Below are positions 53,043 through 62,403 of a stretch of DNA of 64,000 nt, in pieces. The translations under genes were made by a program, and so were the position numbers. Source of the DNA: DATFNI01 sp963787205 (lineage in GTDB: Bacteria > Bacteroidota > Rhodothermia > Balneolales > DATFMH01); the NCBI GenBank assembly GCA_963787205.1, contig CAWBCD010000016.1:159725-223724 (forward strand), written 5' to 3'. The number at the start of each line of letters is the position of its first letter. Positions within the stretch are counted from its first letter, which is position 1. The notes under the pieces were generated by a model. The model made no database searches and was not told the DNA's origin. It saw only the letters and a program-made list of their open reading frames with translations.

Positions 53043-54128
53043 TTATTCCCTTTCAATTGAAAGTAATTGATCCGTCAGTTTTCGGTTGGCCTTGGGGAAT
53101 GGGTAATCATTCAGGGCACGAATAGGAACCCAGCGTATTTCCTGGCTGCTTTTGGGTTTTGGTGTTCCGGAAACAAGTCGGCAAAAATAGGCATGCAGCG
53201 TGATGGTGAAATGAGAGTAGGCATGTTTCAGACTCATGAGTGGTTCGTTGACTGTAACTTCCACGCCGAGTTCCTCGTGCAGCTCTCTTCGCACCGTTTC
53301 ACGGATATCTTCATTTTGTTCCTGCTTGCCTCCCGGAAATTCCCACAATCCACCCAGCATGGCATTATCAGGTCGCAGTGCAATGAGCACTTCATCATTA
53401 TCATTCTGAATAATTCCAACGCCAATATGATGATGCGGCCGTTTTTTTGCCGGCGATTTGTAAGGGATGGCATCGAACTCCGCCGTTTTGGAAGTGGTAC
53501 AATCGGCGGAAAGCGGACACCCGCTGCATTTTGGATTCACCGGTGTGCATACCGTCGCACCGATCTCCATGAGCGCCTGATTAAACTCGCCAGGATGTTG
53601 CTTGTCGATCAATTCATCTGCGAGCTCCTGAATATTGTTCTTCACTTTTGTGCTTCGAACATCATCGCGAACACCGAAATATCGTGTTATTACCCGTATC
53701 ACGTTGCCGTCGACAACGGCATATGGTCGTTCGTAGGCAATGCTCAATATCGCTGCAGCAGTATATGGCCCAATGCCTTTCAGTGACGTGACTTCCTGCC
53801 ATGTGTCCGGAATCTTTCCGTTGTAATCACTGGTAACAGACTTGGCTGCCTGGTGCATGTTGCGTGCACGGCTGTAGTAACCGAGTCCCTCCCAGGCTTT
53901 CAGAACGGTTTGTTGGTCTGCCTCAGCCAGGCGATAAACGGTAGGGAAAAGCTTCATGAAACGTTCGTAATAGGGCATGGCCTGATCAACCCGTGTCTGC
54001 TGGAGCATGATCTCAGAGATCCAGATTTTGTACGGATCGTCCGTCTTGCGCCACGGGAGATCCCGCTTGTTCACCTGGTACCAGTTCTGTAATTCAGACT
54101 GAAAACGTTTGATTTCCTGTTTGGTCAA
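53043..54128 (-). CDS. mutY: A/G-specific adenine glycosylase MutY
   Basis: 361 residues. Glycosylase domain with EIMLQQTRVDQAMPYYERFM, the helix-hairpin-helix VTSLKGIGPYTAAAILSIAY and catalytic aspartate in PYAVVDGNVIRV. The [4Fe-4S] ligands are C-x6-C-x2-C-x5-C (CTPVNPKCSGCPLSADC). A C-terminal Nudix-like domain (about 230-355, LWEFPGGKQEQNEDIRETVR) recognises 8-oxoG. It removes adenine mispaired with 8-oxoguanine. All key residues intact. Confidence 0.95.
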   Translation of the reverse strand: MTKQEIKRFQSELQNWYQVNKRDLPWRKTDDPYKIWISEIMLQQTRVDQAMPYYERFMKLFPTVYRLAEADQQTVLKAWEGLGYYSRARNMHQAAKSVTSDYNGKIPDTWQEVTSLKGIGPYTAAAILSIAYERPYAVVDGNVIRVITRYFGVRDDVRSTKVKNNIQELADELIDKQHPGEFNQALMEIGATVCTPVNPKCSGCPLSADCTTSKTAEFDAIPYKSPAKKRPHHHIGVGIIQNDNDEVLIALRPDNAMLGGLWEFPGGKQEQNEDIRETVRRELHEELGVEVTVNEPLMSLKHAYSHFTITLHAYFCRLVSGTPKPKSSQEIRWVPIRALNDYPFPKANRKLTDQLLSIERE

Positions 54129-54192
54129 TAGTCAGTTGTCGGTTGCCGGTAGTTTGTTGTTGTCAACCCGAAAACTCAAAATACGGGGTCTT

Positions 54193-55737
54193 TTATTGTT
54201 GCTCTTCACCGGATGCGTTAATCACGGTTAACTGAACGGACAGGGATGATGCAGCCCCATATTGATCGGTGGCGATAACCTGGAACGAGTTCTTGCCCAT
54301 CTGTTGGTCTGCAGGCGTCCATGTGAACATACCGGTTTTTTCATTGATGTGTGCTCCGTCCGGGAGATCGACACCGAGATAACGCACAAGGTGTGGGTCT
54401 TGTCCATCAGGATCGATGGCATTAAAATTCAGCTGATATTCCTGTCCGACAGGGACACTCTGGGGTTGAACCGGAGAAAAACGAGGAGGTTCATTAAATG
54501 TCTTTACCTGAACGGTAAAACTGGTGCTGTCGACCTGTCCGTCGTTACTGGTGGCAACAATTGTGAATGAGTGCAGGCCGATATCGCTGGCGCTCGGCTG
54601 CCAATAGAAGCCCTGTCCCTGAATTTTGGCATCGGTAATATGTGATTGATAATTGAAGGTCAGTTTGTTTACCGGGTAGTTGCCTTCCGTCTGCAGGGCA
54701 AGGACGACGGGATGCGGGAAGGGCACAACCATATTTGGTATCGGTTTGATTTTTAACACCGACGTATCAGACGCAGTAGAAGGCATCTTGTTTTGCACAT
54801 CGGTCCGGTTGATCATATCATACTGGCTGACCCACAATTGTGATTTATTGACTGTGTACAGATTGCCGGCACCCGTATCAGTCCGAACAGCAAACACTTT
54901 GTGGTTACTGTTACCCAGCCATAGTTTTCCCGACTGTGTGCGGATCACGTACAAGTTGTTCCATTTCGAGATGCTTTGAACAGGCTCCTGTACAGAGAAA
55001 TAGTTCACGGTGTTTCCATCCTGTTTGATGCCGTAAATATGTCCGTCGACAGTGCTGCCTAGGAGTTCATTTTTGAGCAGGAATATGTGGTTGATATCAT
55101 CCCTGACCCGTATTTGTTTTTCAGGCTTGAGATTGCCTTTGTCTGAAGTATACATGTAAATCATATGATTACTTCCAAGGGCCAGCAACCGATTGCTTGT
55201 TCCTTCAAGGTCTGTGATGGACGGCCGGACACCCATGCTTGTCTGTGGAATCACAAATGTTAATGAACTGTCAACGGCATCCGGTGTTTTAAGTGAAATC
55301 TTGCCGATACCGAGACTATCCATTGCGAGATACAGGTTGTATCCCAATCTGTGCACGTCTTCAACCGTCGCCGGAAGTGTGGTTGATGAATAAACGCCCA
55401 GCACCGATGTCGGTTCAAGAATGGTAAGCCGGCGTCCGTTACCGAATAAATAGGCAAATCGGATATCCGAGACGATCTTATCACCACGCTGCTGCATATT
55501 TTGGGAGCTGTAGAGCCATTCCAGGGAATCCTGATAGGCACGGAACACGACCAGCCCCTCCGTTGAGCTCAGAACATAAAAATGTGTCGGACTGCTGCTC
55601 ATTGTTACAATATCCGGGATTTTTAAAGCGAAACCCGGTTCCTTAACCAATACCGGCTGGGCATCGGCTTTATAAGCGGCGAGAGTAAAAATAGTGACAA
55701 GAGTGATAATTGTTGGGTGAAGCAACCTGTTTTTCAT
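54193..55737 (-). CDS. Secreted protein with N-terminal propeller-like region and Ig-like repeats
   Basis: 514 residues. Signal peptide (PTIITLVTIFTLAAYKADA). Residues 30-330 form repeated beta-strand units (YLFGNGRRLTILEP, LLALGSNHMIYMYTSDKGN), consistent with a beta-propeller. The C-terminal 180 residues hold two Ig-like, cadherin-type repeats ending GLHSFTIVATSNDGQVDSTS and GKNSFQVIATDQYGAASSLS. No sorting domain. The ATG overlaps the SDR gene stop by four bases, so the two are co-translated. Function unknown; likely envelope-associated. Confidence 0.8.
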   Translation of the reverse strand: MKNRLLHPTIITLVTIFTLAAYKADAQPVLVKEPGFALKIPDIVTMSSSPTHFYVLSSTEGLVVFRAYQDSLEWLYSSQNMQQRGDKIVSDIRFAYLFGNGRRLTILEPTSVLGVYSSTTLPATVEDVHRLGYNLYLAMDSLGIGKISLKTPDAVDSSLTFVIPQTSMGVRPSITDLEGTSNRLLALGSNHMIYMYTSDKGNLKPEKQIRVRDDINHIFLLKNELLGSTVDGHIYGIKQDGNTVNYFSVQEPVQSISKWNNLYVIRTQSGKLWLGNSNHKVFAVRTDTGAGNLYTVNKSQLWVSQYDMINRTDVQNKMPSTASDTSVLKIKPIPNMVVPFPHPVVLALQTEGNYPVNKLTFNYQSHITDAKIQGQGFYWQPSASDIGLHSFTIVATSNDGQVDSTSFTVQVKTFNEPPRFSPVQPQSVPVGQEYQLNFNAIDPDGQDPHLVRYLGVDLPDGAHINEKTGMFTWTPADQQMGKNSFQVIATDQYGAASSLSVQLTVINASGEEQQ

Positions 55738-56702
55738 AACCAGTTATTTTTTTGGTACCAGGCAATTGTCTGGGCTATGCCGTAATCGAGATGATAATTT
55801 TGTCGAAAACCAAGTTCCTGTTTGGCTTTTTCAACCGAACATGTCCATTCGAGAATCATTTCATTTGCTTTCTCACGGTTAAACATAGGATATCCGCCCC
55901 ACAAAGACACGGTTTTTTCCACGAGTGACGCAAGTTTCTTTACAGTACCTGGACTAACGTGAATGGGGACTGTTTTATGACCAAGGGCCTGTTCGGTTGC
56001 CCATTTGATCTGATTCCAGGTGTATATTTGCTCGCTGGATATAAAATATTTTTTCAATCCGGTATCATTACGTTGCGCAGCCAGCCAAAGTCCCTGTACA
56101 ACATCAAAAACATGGATCAGTGATAACCGTGGTGTTTCTCCATCACCAATGATAGGGCAGATATGTTTGGATGCTATCTTGAAGAAGGTATAAATGTCTT
56201 CCTCGCGGGGCCCATACACTGCAGGGGGACGCAATATACTTATAGCCGTTTCTGTGGTATCCATCTGTTCGATACGCTCCTCCATCATCTTTTTTGATAT
56301 CCCGTACATGCTGACCGGCTGCATCGGGTCTTCTTCGGTTAAAGGACGATTCAGGCTTGGACCGGCGGCGGCAAGAGATGACAACACAACAATTCGTTTG
56401 ACACCTGTTCGCTGAGCAATCCGAATTAGGTTTTCTGTTGCCTCAACATTAGTATGCAAAAAATCAGAACGGGTCTTGGCCTTCAGAATAGCCGCAAGAT
56501 GAAAGAGCGTGTCTACGTTTTCAAGCCCTTTTTTTAATGCCTCAATATCATGCAGACTCCCCTTGATTGGGGTATATGATTTCCCTTCCAGCCATCGTTC
56601 TGATGTGTGCACCAAACAACGGATCTCGACCCCGTTTTTGACAAGGTGATCAACCAGATGGCTGCCAATAAAACCGCTACCTCCAGTTATAAAGACTCTC
56701 AT
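55734..56702 (-). CDS. NAD-dependent epimerase/dehydratase (extended SDR)
   Basis: About 322 residues from ATG 56702 (MRVFITGGSGFIGSHLVDHL). Rossmann motif TGGSGFIG, then FHLAAILKA, VVLSSLAAAGPS with the catalytic serine, and YGISKKMME with YxxxK. The family reduces or epimerises nucleotide sugars or acts as a ketoreductase. In the Caulobacter ceramide pathway a protein of this type (CerR) reduces 3-ketosphinganine, and the position next to the spt cluster makes that a candidate role, but the gene is divergent from it. Start and stop are supported. Confidence 0.88.
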   Translation of the reverse strand: MRVFITGGSGFIGSHLVDHLVKNGVEIRCLVHTSERWLEGKSYTPIKGSLHDIEALKKGLENVDTLFHLAAILKAKTRSDFLHTNVEATENLIRIAQRTGVKRIVVLSSLAAAGPSLNRPLTEEDPMQPVSMYGISKKMMEERIEQMDTTETAISILRPPAVYGPREEDIYTFFKIASKHICPIIGDGETPRLSLIHVFDVVQGLWLAAQRNDTGLKKYFISSEQIYTWNQIKWATEQALGHKTVPIHVSPGTVKKLASLVEKTVSLWGGYPMFNREKANEMILEWTCSVEKAKQELGFRQNYHLDYGIAQTIAWYQKNNWL

Positions 56703-57512
56703 TAAATGGAATTCAGAATTGTTTATTGATGTAAATGTATCTTCAGTTACGGAATTTGGTACAACCATATATGGGTATGCACATCACTCCCGAAGATATC
56801 GGAACATAATTGACCCCAAGATAACTGATTGTCATTAAGGTCTCCAAGACAGGAATATACGAATGCCATGAAATTATCTGATGGGCTTACTGGAGCGGGC
56901 CGGTATGATTGTTTTTGTAAAAAGCGACTTAACAAAAATTCGTTCGGCTTTTCGCACCGGAACATATTGGATTTTTTTTAATTATCTATAGATATGGTAG
57001 TTCTTTTAATGTTTTTTTCTGAAGGAGATTTATTGTGTTTGTCTGTCTGCAATAGGCTTCAGTTTGGAAATAAGGCCAACACAGGACTCCTGGAAAAGAA
57101 AAGGAACAGTAAAATAAGAGATATTTGGGATTACAAATGGCGGATTAAAATGTGACGATCTTTAAAATTTTATTGATAAATATACGGTTATGGGATGATT
57201 CAGGAGAATTCTTAAAAAAAAATATCAATACATTGTATATCTTTTTAATCATATGATATGGATGAATTAGTTTTTTTTTCCACAAAAGTATTATGATATA
57301 ATTTTATTGATTATGATGGTTTTAGATAAATTCGTGTATGTATATATGGATTTCGTTTTAGTTGAGTTTTTCTTATCATACATAGATTTATTATTCCTGA
57401 TGCTCTTCGGCTAATAATTTTAAAAACTGTAATCAGTGGAAGAGCTAAAAGCTTGCAGCAGAAGTATAAAAGCTACTGATTTGATACTGAAGCCGGTATT
57501 TTCAAAAAATTG
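56703..57512. other. Long A+T-rich intergenic region
   Basis: About 800 bases with no supported gene. A+T content is visibly higher than in coding DNA from about 57000 on. No palindrome longer than eight bases was noticed. It should hold the promoters of both the SDR gene and the glycosyltransferase operon. Confidence 0.5.
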
Positions 57513-58673
57513 ATGAAAAATAAAGAATTACGTGTAGCTATCTTTACCGGTAATTATAATCACATTGCCGACGGGGTTTCTTTAACTTTGAACCGGTTGG
57601 TAGCTTATTTGATGAAACATGATATCCCGGTCATGATCTTCGGTCCAACGACCGATAAGCCTGCTATCGACCATCAAGGAGAGTTTGTTTCGGTGCCATC
57701 GTTGCCGCTTCCCGGGAGACCCGAATACCGTGTCACTGTGGGGTTTCCGGAGGAAGTGCAGCAACGCCTGCGTGAATTCAGCCCAACGCTGGTGCACATT
57801 GCAACCCCGGATTTGCTCGGTTTCCGGGCAATGCGTTTTGCCCAGGCAAATGATATTCAAATTGTTGCCTCATACCATACCCATTTTACAAGTTACCTGA
57901 GTTACTATAACATGGATATGCTGGAGATGCTTGGCTGGAAGTACCTGAACTGGTTTTATGAGCAGTGCAAGCATATATATGTTCCAACAGCCTCCATGGC
58001 TGACGAGTTGCATGCCCATGGCATAACCCATGGGCTCCGTATATGGTCTCGTGGTGTTGACTCGGATCAGTTCTGTCCCGAAAAAAGAGATATGGAATGG
58101 CGCAGATCGCATGGCATCGACGACAATAACATTTTGGTGAGCTTTGTTTCACGGCTGGTTTGGGAAAAGGACCTGCAAACAGTCGTTGACTCAATGAAGC
58201 GGGTGTTTGAAAAGGACAAAAACGTTAAAGCACTGATTGTTGGAGATGGACCTGCCCGTAAGGAAATTGAACATATGCTGAAGGGAGCCATTTTTACAGG
58301 CTTTCTCCGGGGGGATGATTTGGCACGTGCGTATGCCAGCAGCGATGTTTTCTTCTATCCCTCGGATACTGAGACGTTTGGTAATGTCACCCTTGAGGCG
58401 ATGGCAAGCGGACTTCCTTCCGTAGTTGCCGATGCCACCGGCAGCCGGTCATTAGTTGAGTCGGGTGTGAACGGGTTGGTGGTACCTCCAAAAAAGACTA
58501 GAGAATTTGCCTCGGCAATCCTGAAGTTGGCCAAGAATGATGAGCTGCGTTGTAAAATGTCTGAAACGGCGCGTCAAAAATCGCTGGCCTATTCATGGGA
58601 TAATATCATGTCGGATCTTGTGCAGAATTATCGGGAGGCCCTTGCTGAACCCCGACCTGAACTCAAGATCTGA
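57513..58673 (+). CDS. GT4-type glycosyltransferase 1
   Basis: About 386 residues from ATG 57513. GT-B fold: the N-terminal part RVAIFTGNYNHIADGVSLTL, YHTHFTSYLSYYN; the C-terminal donor-binding part VSRLVWEKDLQTVVDS, LIVGDGPARKEIE, and DTETFGNVTLEAMASGLPSV with the EX7E-type motif. Similar to the SQD2/MgtA-like group, which adds sugars to diacylglycerol or related lipids. No membrane segment, so probably a peripheral membrane enzyme. First gene of the putative glycosphingolipid cluster; overlaps the next by one base. Confidence 0.9.
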   Translation: MKNKELRVAIFTGNYNHIADGVSLTLNRLVAYLMKHDIPVMIFGPTTDKPAIDHQGEFVSVPSLPLPGRPEYRVTVGFPEEVQQRLREFSPTLVHIATPDLLGFRAMRFAQANDIQIVASYHTHFTSYLSYYNMDMLEMLGWKYLNWFYEQCKHIYVPTASMADELHAHGITHGLRIWSRGVDSDQFCPEKRDMEWRRSHGIDDNNILVSFVSRLVWEKDLQTVVDSMKRVFEKDKNVKALIVGDGPARKEIEHMLKGAIFTGFLRGDDLARAYASSDVFFYPSDTETFGNVTLEAMASGLPSVVADATGSRSLVESGVNGLVVPPKKTREFASAILKLAKNDELRCKMSETARQKSLAYSWDNIMSDLVQNYREALAEPRPELKI

Positions 58674-59833
58674 TGCAGCGTCTGCGAGTGCTTTACATAT
58701 CGCATCTGCACCCCCAAAAAAATGCTGTTCTCGAAAATATGGGAGGCATGCAGCGGGTAAGCATGCAGCTCGTGGATGAGCTTTCACGCCATCCGAATGT
58801 TGAGTTGCGTCCTATTACGCTTGAGACATCCTGGAAATATGCAGGCATTAATACCACGTGGTTTCTGTTTCGTCTTATAGGGGAGTTGCCGGCCATTATC
58901 CGTTCATGGAAACCGGATGTTGTGCTTTTCTCATCGATGGTCACAGCCAGCTTGTCCATTGTGCTAAAAAAAATGGTTGATGTCCCTCTGGTAACGGTCA
59001 ATCATGGCCAGGATGTCACAATGCCTGTTGCAGTTTATCAGGCGTTGGTCCCCCGTATTTTTAACTCACTGGATGGCGTCGTCTCCGTCTCGGGTGCCAC
59101 ACGGCAGGTTTGTATTGACCGGGGAATGGATCCGGGTAAGGGGACCGTCATTCCCAACGGATTTGTTGAAGATAGGATAGGTGAAGTTATTAAAAAAAAT
59201 GATGCTCGCAAGAGACTGGAAAACTTAGTTGATCTGAATTTCAGTAATTTGCCTATCTTACTGACAGTTGGCCGTATGGTACGCCGTAAAGGACATGTGT
59301 GGTTTATTCGCGAAGTTCTGCCAAAGATTAACCATAGTTTCCATTATATTGTCATTGGTGACGGACCAGAGCGGCCAAAAGTAGTTGAAGCCGTAAATAA
59401 GTCTGAATCTTCAACATACATCCATCTGCTGGGCAGACAGCCGGATGGTGTTTTGAAAGCAGCATATGCTGCAGCTGATATTTTTGTTATGCCAAATATT
59501 CCAGTCCCCGGTGATATGGAAGGATTTGGAATTGTATTACTGGAAGCCAACCTGGCCGGTACAGCTACTGTTGCCTCCGATCTTGAGGGCATCAGGGATG
59601 TCGTGTGCAATGGTGAGAATGGCTATCGGGTACCGCCTGAGAAACCTGAACTTTTTGCGGAAAAAATTGATAATATGCTCACGCTCGACAGCTATGACAT
59701 CGGTGAACGTGCGCGTGCATATGTCGAGGCAAAATTTAACTGGAAATCGGTGATACAACAATATGTCGATTATCTGAACCGTATAGTCGAGCATGGAAGG
59801 ACGCTCGAGACACGCTATGTGAAGTCGATTTGA
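58673..59833 (+). CDS. GT4-type glycosyltransferase 2
   Basis: 386 residues, GT-B fold. VLYISHLHPQKNAVLENMGG and GGMQRVSMQL bind acceptor; TVGRMVRRKGHVWFIREVLP, VIGDGPERPKVVE, DIFVMPNIPVPGDMEGFGIV and LLEANLAGTATVASDLEGI form the donor site. Start ATG 58673 overlaps the TGA of glycosyltransferase 1, so they are coupled. Acceptor unknown; the context suggests a lipid with a long-chain base. Confidence 0.9.
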   Translation: MQRLRVLYISHLHPQKNAVLENMGGMQRVSMQLVDELSRHPNVELRPITLETSWKYAGINTTWFLFRLIGELPAIIRSWKPDVVLFSSMVTASLSIVLKKMVDVPLVTVNHGQDVTMPVAVYQALVPRIFNSLDGVVSVSGATRQVCIDRGMDPGKGTVIPNGFVEDRIGEVIKKNDARKRLENLVDLNFSNLPILLTVGRMVRRKGHVWFIREVLPKINHSFHYIVIGDGPERPKVVEAVNKSESSTYIHLLGRQPDGVLKAAYAAADIFVMPNIPVPGDMEGFGIVLLEANLAGTATVASDLEGIRDVVCNGENGYRVPPEKPELFAEKIDNMLTLDSYDIGERARAYVEAKFNWKSVIQQYVDYLNRIVEHGRTLETRYVKSI

Positions 59834-59899
59834 TTGAAAATTTATACTACATATATTAAAGACTGAATTTTAATTAGATAAGCGAAGGGTTATCCGCGA

Positions 59900-61150
59900 A
59901 TGTCGAATTCGAAAACTGAGATACGGAAAAACGATCTTTTTGCTAAAGCTTATGAATTCACCCGTGCTGAGGAAGTAAAAGCAGCCGGTTTATATCCCTA
60001 TTTCAAGCCTATCACTGCCAGCGAAGGTAGTGTCGTAAAGATCGAAGGAAAAGAAGTAATCATGGCCGGGTCCAATAATTATCTGGGCCTTACCAATGAT
60101 CCCCGTGTAGTTGAGGCTGCGCAAAAAGCTATAGGAGAGTACGGTACGGGTTGTACCGGCTCCAGGTACCTGAACGGAACCCTGGATTTGCATCTCGAGC
60201 TGGAAGAGAAGCTGGCCAGGTTTATGAGGAAAGAGGCTTGCGTACTTTTTAGTACCGGCTATCAGACCAATGAAGGTTCTATTCAGACCATTGCGGGTCG
60301 CAACGATATTATTTTTTCTGATAAAGATAATCACGCCTGTATTGTTGTAGGAACACTCTGCTCAAATGCCAAGACGGTTCGATATCAGCATAATGATATG
60401 AGCCATTTGCGTAAACTCCTGGAAAAGGAAGATCCTAATATGGGCAGGCTGATCGTTTCGGACGGCGTTTTTTCCATGTCCGGAAGACTGGCAAATGTTC
60501 CTGAGCTTATAAAACTGGCTAACGAATATGGAGCCCGCCTCTATCTTGATGATGCCCATGCTATTGGGGTGATAGGGGAAGGTGGTCGCGGATCTGCCTC
60601 GTCTTTCGGATTGCTCGATAAGGTGGATCTGGTCAGTGGAACGTTTTCTAAATCATTCGCCTCTTTGGGTGGCTTTCTGGTTGGTGACAAACCGGTGATT
60701 GAGTACGTACGACATTTCTCGCCGGCACATATTTTTAGTGCTTCAATGCCGCCTGCCAATGTTGCCACAGTCCTGAAATCTCTTGAAATATTACAGCAGG
60801 AACCTTGGAGGCTTAAGAGATTGAAAGAAATATCCAACTATATGCGGAGCGGGTTACGAGAGCTCGGCTTTAACGTGTGGTCAAGTCAGACACCGATTAT
60901 ACCTGTAGTGATTGGCGAAATTATGCAGTGTTTCCGTTTCTGGCGCGACCTGTTTGAGGCTGGTGTGTATGTCAATGCAGTGGTTCCCCCTGCGGTTCCG
61001 AAAGGGCAATCACTGGTCCGGACCAGTTACATGGCCACGCATACCGATGAACATCTCGACCGCATTCTTGAAGCATTCCGCAAAGTGGGTATCAAAAACG
61101 GCATAATCGACAAAAACGGACACTCACTAATCGAAGAACAGGCGTCTTGA
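59900..61150 (+). CDS. spt: Serine palmitoyltransferase-like alpha-oxoamine synthase
   Basis: 416 residues, PLP-dependent. NNYLGLTNDPRVVEAAQKAI and GTGCTGSRYLNGTLDLHLEL are typical of the Spt/Kbl/BioF family; the cofactor aspartate lies in LYLDDAHAIGVIGEGGRGSA and the Schiff-base lysine in SGTFSKSFASLGGF. The extended N terminus (KAAGLYPYFKPITASEG) fits bacterial serine palmitoyltransferase, which joins serine and palmitoyl-CoA to 3-ketosphinganine. Kbl (glycine C-acetyltransferase) is the alternative, but context with an acyltransferase and glycosyltransferases favours Spt. The stop overlaps the next gene's TTG. Confidence 0.85.
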   Translation: MSNSKTEIRKNDLFAKAYEFTRAEEVKAAGLYPYFKPITASEGSVVKIEGKEVIMAGSNNYLGLTNDPRVVEAAQKAIGEYGTGCTGSRYLNGTLDLHLELEEKLARFMRKEACVLFSTGYQTNEGSIQTIAGRNDIIFSDKDNHACIVVGTLCSNAKTVRYQHNDMSHLRKLLEKEDPNMGRLIVSDGVFSMSGRLANVPELIKLANEYGARLYLDDAHAIGVIGEGGRGSASSFGLLDKVDLVSGTFSKSFASLGGFLVGDKPVIEYVRHFSPAHIFSASMPPANVATVLKSLEILQQEPWRLKRLKEISNYMRSGLRELGFNVWSSQTPIIPVVIGEIMQCFRFWRDLFEAGVYVNAVVPPAVPKGQSLVRTSYMATHTDEHLDRILEAFRKVGIKNGIIDKNGHSLIEEQAS

Positions 61151-62283
61151 AAACAAAACCCGATATGAATGGTGTAAAAATCGTCTCCGACAGGCATGAC
61201 CTCAAATCATTTATAGAATTTCCTTACCGACATTATCAAAAAGACGAGCACTGGATCCCACCCCTGAAACTGGACCAGAAAAAGCTTGTTGATAAGAAAA
61301 AGAATCCATTTTATAACACAGCCGACAGGGCACTGTTTTTGGCTGAAAAAAATGGAAAGACAGTCGGCCGGATAGCCGCTATCGATGATCGAAAGTTCAA
61401 CGATTACAACGAAGGTAATTTCGGCTTTTTTGGTTTTTTTGAATGTGTTAATGATCAGTCTGTTGCGAACCTCCTGTTTAAGGTGGCAGCCGACTGGCTT
61501 AAAGACCGTGGGCGATCCACGGTCATGGGGCCTACGAATCCGGGCATGATGGATACGGTAGGCATTCTTGTAGAGGGTTTTGAATTTGACCCCGGCATCA
61601 TGATGCCTTACAACAAAGATTATTATGATGAGCTTATAATGAATGCCGGCTTTACCAAAGCGATGGACATGCTGGCATTTCGTGTTACCGATGAGACCGT
61701 GAGTCTCGATCGGATTGAAAGGGCAGAAACAATAGTAAGAAGACGATTGCCCTCTCTGGTTATTCGCAAAGTAAATCTGAAAAATTTCAACGAAGAAGTT
61801 GAGACGGTCCGGACCATCTTCAATAAGGCTTGGGCAAACAACTGGGGCTTTTCTCCCATGACGAAAGAAGAGTTCGAACATCTTGCCAAAGATCTCAAGA
61901 CCATTGTTGATACCGATTTTGCGCACATCGCAGAAGTGGAGGGTGAACCGGTGGCATTTTCAATTGCCCTGCCTGATTTCAACCAGGCACTGAAACACAC
62001 CGATGGCACCCTGCTGCCTTTTGGAATTTTGAAACTACTCTACTACGGTCGCAAAATTAATCAGATACGAACGGCACTCATGGGTGTCATCCCCGAATAC
62101 CAGGGTAAAGGCATAGATTCGCTATTGCATAAAGAGGCGATACAGAACGGTCTGTCACGTAACTTCAGGAAATCAGAATTAAGCTGGGTTCTTGAGAGTA
62201 ATGTTGATATGATCCGGGTTGCTGAACGCATCGGGGGTACGGTCGAAAAACGTTATCGGATGTATAAACAGGAGATAAGCTAA
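61147..62283 (+). CDS. GNAT-fold acyltransferase, candidate bacterial ceramide synthase
   Basis: 378 residues from TTG 61147 (overlapping the spt TGA), or 372 from ATG 61165. The N-terminal part has FPYRHYQKDEHWIPPLKLDQ; GPTNPGMMDTVGILVEGF and MGVIPEYQGKGIDSLLHKEA carry the acyl-CoA-binding loop (Q-G-K-G) of GNAT enzymes. Proteins of this type sit next to spt in many FCB genomes, and in Caulobacter a GNAT protein (bCerS) N-acylates the long-chain base. The assignment as ceramide synthase is inference. No membrane helix. Confidence 0.75.
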   Translation: MKTKPDMNGVKIVSDRHDLKSFIEFPYRHYQKDEHWIPPLKLDQKKLVDKKKNPFYNTADRALFLAEKNGKTVGRIAAIDDRKFNDYNEGNFGFFGFFECVNDQSVANLLFKVAADWLKDRGRSTVMGPTNPGMMDTVGILVEGFEFDPGIMMPYNKDYYDELIMNAGFTKAMDMLAFRVTDETVSLDRIERAETIVRRRLPSLVIRKVNLKNFNEEVETVRTIFNKAWANNWGFSPMTKEEFEHLAKDLKTIVDTDFAHIAEVEGEPVAFSIALPDFNQALKHTDGTLLPFGILKLLYYGRKINQIRTALMGVIPEYQGKGIDSLLHKEAIQNGLSRNFRKSELSWVLESNVDMIRVAERIGGTVEKRYRMYKQEIS

Positions 62284-62295
62284 AAAGCGCTTTTT
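62282..62295 (+). terminator. Short A/T palindrome after the spt cluster
   Basis: AAAAAGCGCTTTTT is a perfect palindrome with T-tract and no loop, at the stop of the GNAT gene. Weak terminator or read-through site ahead of the E1 gene. Confidence 0.3.
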
Positions 62296-62403
62296 TATCT
62301 GTATAAACACGATTAAATCCGTCTCCTTGTTGTAATTTTTCGTTGGTAACCCGTATTATGAAGTAATCTCATATAACGATATTGTGTTTTAGACGGAAGA
62401 TCC

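Noticed and set aside
55734..56702. Naming the SDR gene cerR
   Set aside because: Family and location fit, but the SDR superfamily is broad and this gene is divergent and coupled to another gene, so a symbol is not justified.
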